Shown here: piece by piece, positions 1 to 6,720 of the stretch
Position numbering within the stretch: the stretch's first letter is position 1
How the letters are laid out: the number at the start of each line of letters is the position of its first letter
Origin: Limisphaerales bacterium
Lineage (GTDB): Bacteria; Verrucomicrobiota; Verrucomicrobiia; Limisphaerales; UBA8199
Length of the DNA: 8,031 nucleotides
Assembly (NCBI GenBank): GCA_025356925.1
Contig: JANXQE010000019.1
Location: 1 to 8,031 of the forward strand
Reading direction: 5' to 3'
Translations under genes and position numbers: made by a program
Notes under the pieces: generated by a model
The model's database searches: none
What the model was told of the DNA's origin: nothing
What the model saw: only the letters and a program-made list of their open reading frames with translations

Positions 1-495
1 GTGGTCATCGGCATCCGGGCCTTCAACGTGCGCACGGATCTCGTTTCGCAACTGCCCGCCCTCTTTGAGTTCGTTGAGGCCGGTGGCAATGTCATCGTCC
101 AGTACAATCGTCCCGGCGGAGATTTGAAGACCGAACAACTCGCGCCGTACAGCTTAAAGCTCTCACAAGAACGAGTCACGGATGAGGATGCGGCGGTAAC
201 TTTCCTCGCCACCAACCATCCCGCACTGAACACTCCGAACAAGATCACCAGCGCCGACTTTGCGGGGTGGGTGCAGGAGCGCGGGGTGTATTTCCCGAAC
301 CAGTGGGACGACCATTTCACGCCGATCCTGGCGTGCAACGATCCGGGCGAGCCCTCCAAGACCGGCTCGTTGCTGATCGCGCAATACGGCAAAGGATATT
401 TCGTTTACACCGGCCTGGCGTTCTTCCGCCAATTACCAGCGGGAGTGCCCGGAGCGTACCGGCTCTTTGCCAACCTGGTTTCGCTCGGCAAATGA
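1..495 (+). CDS. Large PIG-L family deacetylase, C-terminal GATase-like part (5' truncated)
   Basis: This reading frame is open from the first base and ends at TGA 493-495, so the gene begins outside the window; the GTG at base 1 is an internal valine codon, not a start. The 164 visible residues look like the C-terminal domain of the long (roughly 800-900 residue) PIG-L/LmbE-type proteins of Bacteroidota and Verrucomicrobiota, in which an N-terminal zinc deacetylase is followed by a class-I glutamine-amidotransferase-like fold. Recognisable stretches are VIGIRAFN (2-9), GGNVIVQYN (28-36), GWVQERG (89-95) and YGKGYFVYTGL from 129, followed by an LPAGVPGAYRL end. The catalytic AHPDD domain is not in the window, so deacetylase activity is inferred only from the family. 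The stop overlaps the next start as ATGA. Its position ahead of a symporter and three bsh genes suggests a role in processing an amide or glycoconjugate related to bacillithiol. I am fairly sure of the family and unsure of the substrate. Confidence 0.75.
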   Translation: MVIGIRAFNVRTDLVSQLPALFEFVEAGGNVIVQYNRPGGDLKTEQLAPYSLKLSQERVTDEDAAVTFLATNHPALNTPNKITSADFAGWVQERGVYFPNQWDDHFTPILACNDPGEPSKTGSLLIAQYGKGYFVYTGLAFFRQLPAGVPGAYRLFANLVSLGK

Positions 496-641
496 GGTCA
501 ACGCCTCCCGAGCCTCCCACTTCGGACGACTGCCCCGGTGTGCCCGGATTCCGTAACTGGCGGGGCATTTACCTGTTCGTCTTTTTGTGGTTCGTGGTAG
601 TCGTCGCATTACTCGCCTTGTTCTCGCGGTGGTTCTCATGA
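492..641 (+). CDS. Small single-span membrane protein ahead of the symporter (49 aa)
   Basis: A 49-codon frame starts at ATG 492-494 and ends at TGA 639-641. It shares ATGA with the PIG-L stop on one side and ATGA with the symporter start on the other, so translation is probably handed on from gene to gene; no Shine-Dalgarno sequence is seen before it. The first 20 residues are proline-rich and polar (RSTPPEPPTSDDCPG). Residues about 26-45 form one strong hydrophobic segment (GIYLFVFLWFVVVVALLALF) closed by SRWFS. Arg21 and Arg24 (RNWR) precede the segment, which would favour a cytoplasmic N-terminus. I do not recognise a named family. By analogy with the small membrane proteins encoded before some sodium:solute symporters (YhdT before PanF, DUF3311 and DUF485 types), it may be an accessory subunit; that is inference. 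The exact fit between two genes makes a real gene more likely than chance. Confidence 0.65.
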   Translation: MRSTPPEPPTSDDCPGVPGFRNWRGIYLFVFLWFVVVVALLALFSRWFS

Positions 642-2368
642 ACGCGCTCGACTGGACGGTGCTCCTCGTCACGATGGTCGGCATCGCCGCCTACGGTGCC
701 TGGCACACCCGCCATACGGACCATCTCGACACTTATCTCAAGGGCAGCAACACCACGCGATGGGGCACGATCGGCATTTCCGTCATGGCGACGCAGGCCA
801 GCGCGATCACCTTCCTCTCCATCCCCGGTCAGGGATTCGAGAGTGGTATTGGGTTCGTGCAAAATTATTTTGGCCTGCCGCTCGCTCTCATCATCGTGTG
901 CGCGGTATTCCTGCCCATCTATCGTCAGCTCGGCGTTTACACCGCATACGAATTTCTCGGGCGACGCTTTGACACCAAGACCCGCCTTCTCGGCGCGGGC
1001 CTTTTCCTTCTGCAACGAGGGCTCGCTGCGGGCGTCACTATTTATGCCCCCGCAATCATCCTCGCCACGGTGCTGGGGTGGCGGCTGGACTTGACGATCA
1101 TCGGAACGGGGTTGCTGGTGATTATTTATACCGTCACGGGAGGCAGCGAGGCGGTGAGTCTCACACAAAAATGGCAGATGGGCATCATCTTCGGCGGCAT
1201 GGTCACCGCGTTTCTGATTCTGCTTGCGCGGCTGCCCGTCGGTCTCGGTTTCGCGGGCGCGGCGCACATCGCGGGTGCGATGGGCAAACTCCAGGCCGTG
1301 GATTTCTCTTTTGATCCAGACAAGCGCTATACGCTGTGGACCGGCTTGTTTGGCGGGCTTTTTCTGTCGCTTTCGTATTTCGGCACCGATCAGTCGCAGG
1401 TTCAACGGTACATCGGCGGCGCGGCTCTGCGCGAAGGCCGGCTGGGGTTGATGTTCAACGCGCTGCTCAAAATCCCGATGCAATTCTTCATCTTGCTGCT
1501 CGGCGCGCTGGTCTTTGTCTTCTACCTGTTTCAACCTGCTCCCGTCTTCTATAACCGCGTTGAGTGGCAGCGGCACGCCGGCGGATCCGGCGGCTCTACT
1601 TTCCGTGCACTCGAGCAAAAACATGCCCTCCTTCACGCTGCTAATCAGGAGAGAATCCGCGCGTGGCTGGACCTTCGTGATCGCGGGAACATCGCTGCCG
1701 AACCCGCTGCGCGGGCGGCGATGCTCGCGGGACAGAATGACCAGGAGGCGGTTCGCAAAGAAGCCAAGTCGGCGCTCCTCGCTGCCGATCCGCTCGCGAA
1801 AACCAAGGACTCGGATTACGTCTTCATCGGTTTCATCCTGGATCAACTGCCGCACGGAGTCATCGGCTTGCTCATTGCCGTGATGATCGCGGCGGCGCTA
1901 GGCTCGAAGGCGGGTGAACTCAACGCCCTCGGCACCACCACGACCATTGACCTCTGGCGCCACTTCCGGCCGCTCGCCGCGCACGACGAGGCGCGCAATG
2001 TTCGGGTCGCCAAGTGGCTGACCGCGTGCTGGGGCTTCGTTGCCATCGCCTTTGCCCTCTTCGCCGGCTTCGCCGAGAATCTCATCGAGGCCATCAACAT
2101 CATCGGCTCGATTTTCTACGGGGTGGTGCTCGGCATATTTCTCGTGGCATTTTTTCTGAAGAAAGTTGGCGGCACCGCCGTGTTCTGGGCGGCGATCGTA
2201 GCGCAAACGCTCATCTTTGCCCTTTACTTGCTGCGCCACCGCGTTCCCGCGCTCGATATTTCATATCTCTGGTATAACCTCATCGGCTGCGCTTTTTGCG
2301 TGGCCTTGAGCCTCCTGTTGCAGACCATGCTTCCTGACAACACCGGGCACGCGCCCTCGCAGCCATGA
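638..2368 (+). CDS. Sodium:solute symporter (SSS family)
   Basis: A 576-residue integral membrane protein of the SSS family (LeuT fold), expected to couple sodium entry to uptake of an organic solute that cannot be named from sequence. The start at ATG 638 is chosen because it overlaps the upstream stop, has GGTGG five bases ahead, and gives a normal first helix (NALDWTVLLVTMVGIAAYG); upstream GTG 587 would only add residues lying over the small gene. Family marks are GISVMATQASAITFLSIPGQG in the first core helix, FGTDQSQVQRY at 248-258 followed by LGLMFNALLKIPMQF, and the late core helix ending GSKAGELNALGTTTTIDLW from 422. Residues about 298-391 form a long hydrophilic, charged loop rich in Ala, Glu, Arg and Lys between two helices; I recall a loop here in related Bacteroidota transporters. 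It sits between the small membrane gene and the bsh genes, so its cargo may relate to bacillithiol or the PIG-L product. The stop overlaps the next start as ATGA. Confidence 0.88.
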   Translation: MNALDWTVLLVTMVGIAAYGAWHTRHTDHLDTYLKGSNTTRWGTIGISVMATQASAITFLSIPGQGFESGIGFVQNYFGLPLALIIVCAVFLPIYRQLGVYTAYEFLGRRFDTKTRLLGAGLFLLQRGLAAGVTIYAPAIILATVLGWRLDLTIIGTGLLVIIYTVTGGSEAVSLTQKWQMGIIFGGMVTAFLILLARLPVGLGFAGAAHIAGAMGKLQAVDFSFDPDKRYTLWTGLFGGLFLSLSYFGTDQSQVQRYIGGAALREGRLGLMFNALLKIPMQFFILLLGALVFVFYLFQPAPVFYNRVEWQRHAGGSGGSTFRALEQKHALLHAANQERIRAWLDLRDRGNIAAEPAARAAMLAGQNDQEAVRKEAKSALLAADPLAKTKDSDYVFIGFILDQLPHGVIGLLIAVMIAAALGSKAGELNALGTTTTIDLWRHFRPLAAHDEARNVRVAKWLTACWGFVAIAFALFAGFAENLIEAINIIGSIFYGVVLGIFLVAFFLKKVGGTAVFWAAIVAQTLIFALYLLRHRVPALDISYLWYNLIGCAFCVALSLLLQTMLPDNTGHAPSQP

Positions 2369-3213
2369 GCTCAGCCCCAATCATTGGGTTTGGCCAGCAG
2401 CCCTGTGGGTTTTTTCCAAAGCGGTTCCTCGTCGCCAAGCTGCAGACGGCGCGACGACTGCAGAGCGAGCTCGGCGGTGAGATTGTCTTTTTCTATCATG
2501 ACAGCGATCATGATCCGCGTGAAACTCAGACTATTCTGCGTCACCGTAAAACCAACGAGCCCGCCCAGCTCAACTTCGCTTTTGACAACAAAATACAGCG
2601 GAAGTTTTCCCCGCTTTTCCTGAAACGCGTTGCTTCGGGCTGGCAAAGCAAAACAGAACTACAGTTACCCAACTACGTTGAGCGCCATTGTGTCGAGGTT
2701 TTTAAGGCAATGTCTGCGCAGAATGTCGCCGATTTCTGTCTCGCGATGTACCGCCGTATGGGGCTGCTCGAAGGAATCAGAGTCGTTCGCTCGAGCGATC
2801 CGGCAGTTCGCCAAGCAGCGTGCGATGTGCCGGAATTCTTTGTGGATGTTCCTTACGAGGGTGAAATCGTGCGTGCGCGCTTTTCCAGCGGAACGTCGAC
2901 CGGCAGCTTGGAGCGACAGGAAAGACCGGAGGGAGCTGCCGAGGCAGAAGCCGGCGCTCCTGGAAGCTTCACACTCCACGCAGGCGGCAATTCTTTCATC
3001 AGCTTGCCATTGACCACTTTTGCGAAAGCACAGGTCAGCCCGACGCGCGACACGCGCCTGGTCTGGATGCAATCCATTTTGCACTGCACGCATTACATTG
3101 CTGGCGCGGGCGAAAAGGCTTACCTTCACCAGGAGGAAGCGCCGGACATTACTTTTGTCAACCGTGATCCCATTGATCGCTTCGATGAAGCCTACACCGA
3201 AATCGCAAGCTAA
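2365..3213 (+). CDS. Compact BshC-like protein (putative bacillithiol cysteine ligase)
   Basis: A 282-residue protein in the place where bshC would be expected. BshC adds cysteine to glucosamine-malate, the last step of bacillithiol synthesis in the cytoplasm. The N-terminus carries a GQQP motif (10-13) like the GQQ(A/P)GL start of BshC, followed by a helix (FLVAKLQTARRLQ), then a strand ending in FFYHDSDHD (42-50), comparable to the 'EDHD' segment of BshC. Near the C-terminus, SILHCTHYIAGAGEKAYL (238-254 region) resembles the GGPGE(I)AY segment. Canonical BshC has about 530-540 residues with a C-terminal coiled coil; this one is about half that and seems to keep only a Rossmann-like core. 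Residues about 177-200 are a low-complexity linker (Gly, Ser, Glu, Ala). The start is ATG 2365 in an ATGA overlap; the end overlaps bshB1 by 29 bases. The assignment rests on short motifs plus context, so the function is likely but unproven. Confidence 0.65.
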   Translation: MSSAPIIGFGQQPCGFFPKRFLVAKLQTARRLQSELGGEIVFFYHDSDHDPRETQTILRHRKTNEPAQLNFAFDNKIQRKFSPLFLKRVASGWQSKTELQLPNYVERHCVEVFKAMSAQNVADFCLAMYRRMGLLEGIRVVRSSDPAVRQAACDVPEFFVDVPYEGEIVRARFSSGTSTGSLERQERPEGAAEAEAGAPGSFTLHAGGNSFISLPLTTFAKAQVSPTRDTRLVWMQSILHCTHYIAGAGEKAYLHQEEAPDITFVNRDPIDRFDEAYTEIAS

Positions 3214-3922
3214 ACTCGCGCCGCTGCTGGCCTTCGGCGCGCACCCGGACGATATCGAATTCGCTTGCGGTGGTGTCATCGCGAGTGAAACGCGGCTGGG
3301 CCGTGCAGCTCATTTTGTGATCTGTTCGCGCGGCGAAACTGGAACTCATGGCACACCCAGGCAGAGAGTCGCGGAAGCGAAAAAGGCCGCGAAACTGCTG
3401 GGCGCGACGGTGGAAATCATCGAGCTTGATGGTGATGCCCACCTCGAAATCTGCACTGCTCACGTCATTAAACTGGCGGGCATTTTACGCCGCGTTCGGC
3501 CAGGCATAGTCCTGGCGCCAAGCGTGGTAGAAAACCAGCACCCCGACCACGCGAAACTTGGGAAAATGGTCCGGGACTCCGCGCGGCTCGCGCGCTACGG
3601 CGGCTTGAAGGAATTGCGCCGGTCGCCGCCACACACCATTGACCAGTTATATTTCTACGCCGTAACACCCGAATCGGAACCACGCGGTATTTCACCTGTT
3701 CTCATTGATGTGTCGGCGCCGGATATTGTCGCCGCCTGGACCTCGGCGATGAGCGCGCACCAGTCACAAACGGCGACGCGAAACTACGTCGACCTGCAAC
3801 TGACTCGCGCCCGGTTGCTCGGCGCCCGCGCGGGCATTGGGCACGCCATTGCCCTGTTTCCCAACGATCCACTCGTGGTCACCTCGCTCGCGCTCTTGGG
3901 CCGGAGTGCGCGGCGTTTCTAA
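3185..3922 (+). CDS. bshB1: Bacillithiol biosynthesis deacetylase BshB1
   Basis: A 245-residue PIG-L/LmbE-family zinc deacetylase. BshB removes acetyl from GlcNAc-malate to give glucosamine-malate, the second bacillithiol step, in the cytoplasm. The zinc motif AHPDD is at 19-23 in FGAHPDDIEFACGG, and the second motif HPDH at 119-122; by family knowledge His19 (of AHPDD), Asp22 and His122 would bind zinc and Asp21 would act as base. SRGETGTHGTPRQR (48-61) matches the RGELGTRGT segment of BshB1, and the C-terminal GIGHAIALFPNDPLVVTSL matches its GEGF...V..LGDL end. The length is normal for the family. The start at ATG 3185 lies 29 bases inside the BshC-like gene; the frame is open further upstream (ATG 3020), but that extension lies over the BshC-like gene and has no family character. 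There is no clear Shine-Dalgarno, so coupling from upstream is likely. bshA follows after 2 bases. Confidence 0.88.
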   Translation: MKPTPKSQAKLAPLLAFGAHPDDIEFACGGVIASETRLGRAAHFVICSRGETGTHGTPRQRVAEAKKAAKLLGATVEIIELDGDAHLEICTAHVIKLAGILRRVRPGIVLAPSVVENQHPDHAKLGKMVRDSARLARYGGLKELRRSPPHTIDQLYFYAVTPESEPRGISPVLIDVSAPDIVAAWTSAMSAHQSQTATRNYVDLQLTRARLLGARAGIGHAIALFPNDPLVVTSLALLGRSARRF

Positions 3923-3924
3923 CC

Positions 3925-5070
3925 ATGCGGATCGGCATCACTTGTTATCCCTCGGTCGGCGGAAGCGGCATTCTCGCCACCGCGTTAGGTGAGGAATTGG
4001 TCTGTCGCGGGCATGAAGTGCACTTCATCAGCTACGAGCGCCCGTTCCGATTACCGGCCAATGTGCCGCGGCTCCATTTCCATCCCGTGATCATCAACGA
4101 TTACGATCTTTTTAAGTATCCCGATTACACCCTGCCCCTCTCGGTCAAAATGGCGGAAGTCAGCCGCGAGCATCAGCTCGACGTGCTGCATGTCCATTAT
4201 GCGGTGCCGCATGCAACCGCGGCGATTCTCGCGCGGTGGATGCTGCCCCCGACGCAACAGCCGCGGGTGGTCACGACCCTTCATGGCACCGACACCCTGC
4301 TGCTCGGCCTCGATCCCGGCTATGGACCTGCCATCCACCACGCCCTGACCCATTCCGATGCGGTGACTGCTGTTTCAGGTTTCCTGATGACGGAGACGCG
4401 GCAAGTGCTTGGTTTTGCTGGGCCGATCGAAGTTATCCATAATTTCTTTACGCCCCGTCCCGCGCAGCGCACGCGTGAAGAGGTTCGGCGGGAGTTGGGT
4501 GTCAAAGATGAGGTTCTGCTGCTCCACTCTTCGAATCTTCGCCCCTTGAAGAGAATAGATCTGCTCCTCGAGGCAGTCGCGCTCATCCGCCCGCGCGACT
4601 CGTTCAAGCTCCTGGTGCTCGCGGGCGGCAGTTTTGCGCCATTCACGGACGAGGTTCGCCGGTTGGGGTTGACGGATCGGGTAATCGTTCGCGAGAAAGT
4701 CACCAACATCGAAGACTACTTGCAGGCCGCCGACCTGGGAGTGTTCACTTCAGAAGTTGAAAGCTTCTGCCTGAGCATTCTCGAAGCCATGTTCTTTGCG
4801 TGTCCGAGCGTCGCCCGGCGTGTGGGCGGGATCCCGGAAGTGGTCGAACACGACGTGACCGGATTGCTGGTGGATTCGGCCGAGGCAAACAAGATCACAC
4901 AAGCGGTGGCGAGTCTGATTCAGGATCCCAATCGGCGCCTGGCGCTCGGGTTGGCTGCCCAGCAACGCGCCCGCGAGCATTTTTCCGCGGCAGGCATTGT
5001 GCCGCGTTACGAAGCTCTCTACGCCCGCATCAGCGGCAACATCAAATGGGCTAACGCCGGTCCAGCTTAA
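3925..5070 (+). CDS. bshA: N-acetyl-alpha-D-glucosaminyl L-malate synthase BshA
   Basis: A 381-residue GT4 glycosyltransferase, the normal length for BshA. It transfers GlcNAc from UDP-GlcNAc to L-malate, the first step of bacillithiol synthesis in the cytoplasm. The N-terminus MRIGITCYPSVGGSG with GHEVHFISYERPFRL (29-43) is typical of BshA, as are LHGTDTLLLG (119-128), HSSNLRPLKR (201-210) and the EX7E pair Glu279/Glu287 in ESFCLSILEAM, followed by VGGIPEVV (300-307), which bind the nucleotide sugar in GT4 enzymes. The start at ATG 3925 is 2 bases after the bshB1 stop and gives the exact family N-terminus; no strong Shine-Dalgarno precedes it. It is the last gene of the plus-strand unit, and its final 20 bases overlap the tail of the opposing GH28-like gene. 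In place of the usual ACGVPV loop the protein has FACPSV, a mild variation. The call is confident. Confidence 0.93.
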   Translation: MRIGITCYPSVGGSGILATALGEELVCRGHEVHFISYERPFRLPANVPRLHFHPVIINDYDLFKYPDYTLPLSVKMAEVSREHQLDVLHVHYAVPHATAAILARWMLPPTQQPRVVTTLHGTDTLLLGLDPGYGPAIHHALTHSDAVTAVSGFLMTETRQVLGFAGPIEVIHNFFTPRPAQRTREEVRRELGVKDEVLLLHSSNLRPLKRIDLLLEAVALIRPRDSFKLLVLAGGSFAPFTDEVRRLGLTDRVIVREKVTNIEDYLQAADLGVFTSEVESFCLSILEAMFFACPSVARRVGGIPEVVEHDVTGLLVDSAEANKITQAVASLIQDPNRRLALGLAAQQRAREHFSAAGIVPRYEALYARISGNIKWANAGPA

Positions 5071-6466
5071 GGACGTTTGTCGTCACCACCGGCTGGGCAA
5101 CTCCTGACACTACGGGGAATTTGAAATTATCCAGGGTGAGATGCTGCACGCTGTCGGCAAAAACCACGGGGCGGAGGTCGTCGGTGGTGAGGCTGAGGCG
5201 GACGTCTTCGACGGTTAGTTGATCGATGTTGCGGGCATAGATGCCCCAGGCCGGCAGGGGGCGAGCATCAACTCCGGGACCTTTGACAGGCTGAGTCGGC
5301 TGTTCGGCTTTGCCGCCCCCGATGAATTCGATACTGGCGTTGCGGATCACCACGTTGGTGATGGGTGCGTCGGACCAGCTTTCAACCGACAGGGCCGAGC
5401 GGTAAACGCCGGTGGCAGTGAGGCCGGCCAAGGTGATTCGCCCGACCGGGTTGCCCGGTTTCGTCCAGATGGTCACTGGCGAGGCGACATCGTGCATCGT
5501 GTTGTTCGAGAGTAACACGTCATCGAGAAGACCTTCGGTTTGGTCCCAGGCACCGGGTTGGAGAATGATTCCGCTGAGCATGTTGGTGCGGCCTCCCGTG
5601 CGGTGAGGGTGTTGGCCGGGGCCGTAGAACAGGCAGCGATCGACCAGGAGCCGGGTGGCCGGGCCGATCAGCCGGATCCCGTTGCAGGAGGAGTTTAGGA
5701 TGCAGCCCGAAATCACCGTGTTATCCCAATAGCGTCCGGCGATCGAATCGTCGCCCGTATAGAACTGGCAGTTGATGATGTTGACGTTGTGGCACCAGCG
5801 TCCGGGTGCGCCGCGGAAGTGCACGCCATCCCAGCCACCGGTGATTTTCACGTTCCGGATCTCCACATCGTCGCTGGCCTGAAAAAAAATGGCGTAGTTG
5901 GCGGCATCCACAATCGAGACATCGCGAATGGTGAAACGGCGGCAGTCAGCGAAAATGATCGTGTGAGGCCCGCGCATGTGTTCCTCGCCGGTCGGGTCGA
6001 ACACCTTATGGCCGTCGATCGTGCCCTGGCCGCAAATCGTAACGTCTTCAGCTCCGTCGCAGACCAGCAGGCCGCGATGCCATTTGCCCCATTTGGCCTC
6101 GGGCATGAAGGCGGGCACAGCCGGGGGCTCGTAGAGCGAGAGGTTGGTCGTCCCCACCAGCGTCGCGCCCGCGGCCAGAAAAAGAGTCACGTGGCTCCGC
6201 AAATGAATTGTGCCGGAAATGTAACGACCGGCGGGGATCAAGACCTGGCCGCCGCCCCCGGCGGCACTCGCCTCAACGGCACGATTGATGGCGCTGGTGT
6301 CGAGATTGGCGGCATCCGCCGGCATTCGGTAATCGAGAATATTGAAAGTGCGCAGGGCAGGAGCGGGTTTGAGGGAATCAATCTCCGCCGCGCTCAGACG
6401 GCCCAGCGAGGCCAGGCAGAGACTCAATCCCTTCAAGCTTTTGAGGCGGTGCAGCCATTCGAACAT
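5051..6466 (-). CDS. Exported GH28-like (polygalacturonase-related) beta-helix protein
   Basis: A 471-residue protein read from ATG 6466 to TAG 5051. Residues 1-27 look like a Sec signal peptide: basic start, hydrophobic LKGLSLCLASLG, and a likely cut near SAA (25-27). The rest has the pectate-lyase-like repeats of a right-handed parallel beta-helix and the GH28 N-terminal pattern (FNILDYRMPADAANLDTSAI, then GGGGQVLIPAGRYISG, and the CGQGTIDG turn at 145-152). GH28 enzymes hydrolyse pectin or rhamnogalacturonan by inversion. The motif region is altered: NTDG appears as GWDG (210-214 region, Asp213), DD is kept (239-240, TGDDSIA), the GHG histidine position reads CNG (261-263), and no clear RIK follows. 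A longer start at 6631 would add 55 residues encoded by the intergenic repeat and hide the signal peptide, so I reject it. The 3' end overlaps bshA by 20 bases. It could be a hydrolase with another specificity, a lyase or an epimerase. Confidence 0.8.
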   Translation of the reverse strand: MFEWLHRLKSLKGLSLCLASLGRLSAAEIDSLKPAPALRTFNILDYRMPADAANLDTSAINRAVEASAAGGGGQVLIPAGRYISGTIHLRSHVTLFLAAGATLVGTTNLSLYEPPAVPAFMPEAKWGKWHRGLLVCDGAEDVTICGQGTIDGHKVFDPTGEEHMRGPHTIIFADCRRFTIRDVSIVDAANYAIFFQASDDVEIRNVKITGGWDGVHFRGAPGRWCHNVNIINCQFYTGDDSIAGRYWDNTVISGCILNSSCNGIRLIGPATRLLVDRCLFYGPGQHPHRTGGRTNMLSGIILQPGAWDQTEGLLDDVLLSNNTMHDVASPVTIWTKPGNPVGRITLAGLTATGVYRSALSVESWSDAPITNVVIRNASIEFIGGGKAEQPTQPVKGPGVDARPLPAWGIYARNIDQLTVEDVRLSLTTDDLRPVVFADSVQHLTLDNFKFPVVSGVAQPVVTTNVLKLDRR

Positions 6467-6502
6467 AGGGCGAATGCTACGTGGGTTGGAATCGATGGGC
6501 AA

Positions 6503-6560
6503 CCGGCGAAGCGCCGGAAATCCGAAGGCCGAAGGTCGAAGCCCGAAAGGCCGAAGGCCT
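6503..6560. repeat. Intergenic GC-rich degenerate tandem repeat with two small hairpins
   Basis: The spacer ahead of the GH28-like gene holds a run of 7-8 base units related to 'cgaaggc' (for example ccgaaggccgaaggtcgaag). It is bounded by two perfect short hairpins: CCGGCG-AAG-CGCCGG at 6503-6517 and AGGCC-GAA-GGCCT at 6548-6560. I recall comparable 'cttcggc' runs between genes in Verrucomicrobiota, where they give spurious peptides such as GLRPFGLRPSAFGF; this is from memory, not a search. The rest of the 254-base spacer (6467-6720) shows only a 9-base direct repeat, GAACCACGG at 6699-6707 and 6710-6718, and no gene or clear promoter. Confidence 0.6.
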
Positions 6561-6720
6561 GAGTTCATACCAGCACAGCCAACGTCCTGGGTACCGCGGA
6601 CCGGAGTGCGTTCCAGACCAACAACCTGCATCGCCGTTGGCGTCAGGGTAAGCCCGGAGCACCTGTTACACCTGGAGTCCTCGGAGAATTCTGCCCTGGA
6701 ACCACGGGCGAACCACGGCG

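Noticed and set aside
1..3. GTG at base 1 as a start codon
   Set aside because: The frame enters the window already within a conserved domain (VVIGIRAFN), so this is an internal codon of a truncated gene.
587..637. GTG 587 as the symporter start
   Set aside because: The added 17 residues overlap the microprotein gene and precede a normal first helix; the ATGA overlap at 638 fits the pattern of the operon.
569..1855. Long minus-strand open frame (428 codons) across the symporter
   Set aside because: It is antisense to a clear SSS transporter; the product is charged, low in hydrophobic structure and without family motifs. High GC content gives such mirror frames.
5056..5093. Hairpin GCCGGT / ACCGGC between the convergent genes as a terminator
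   Set aside because: Only 6 bp with a 26-base loop and no T run on either strand; too weak to call.
5789..6562. Plus-strand open frame (257 codons) opposite the GH28-like gene
   Set aside because: It is a mirror frame of a well-supported secreted beta-helix protein, and its C-terminal end only translates the intergenic repeat.
6467..6631. Longer N-terminus of the GH28-like protein from ATG 6631
   Set aside because: The extra 55 residues come from the degenerate repeat, lack family similarity and would bury the signal peptide that starts at 6466.
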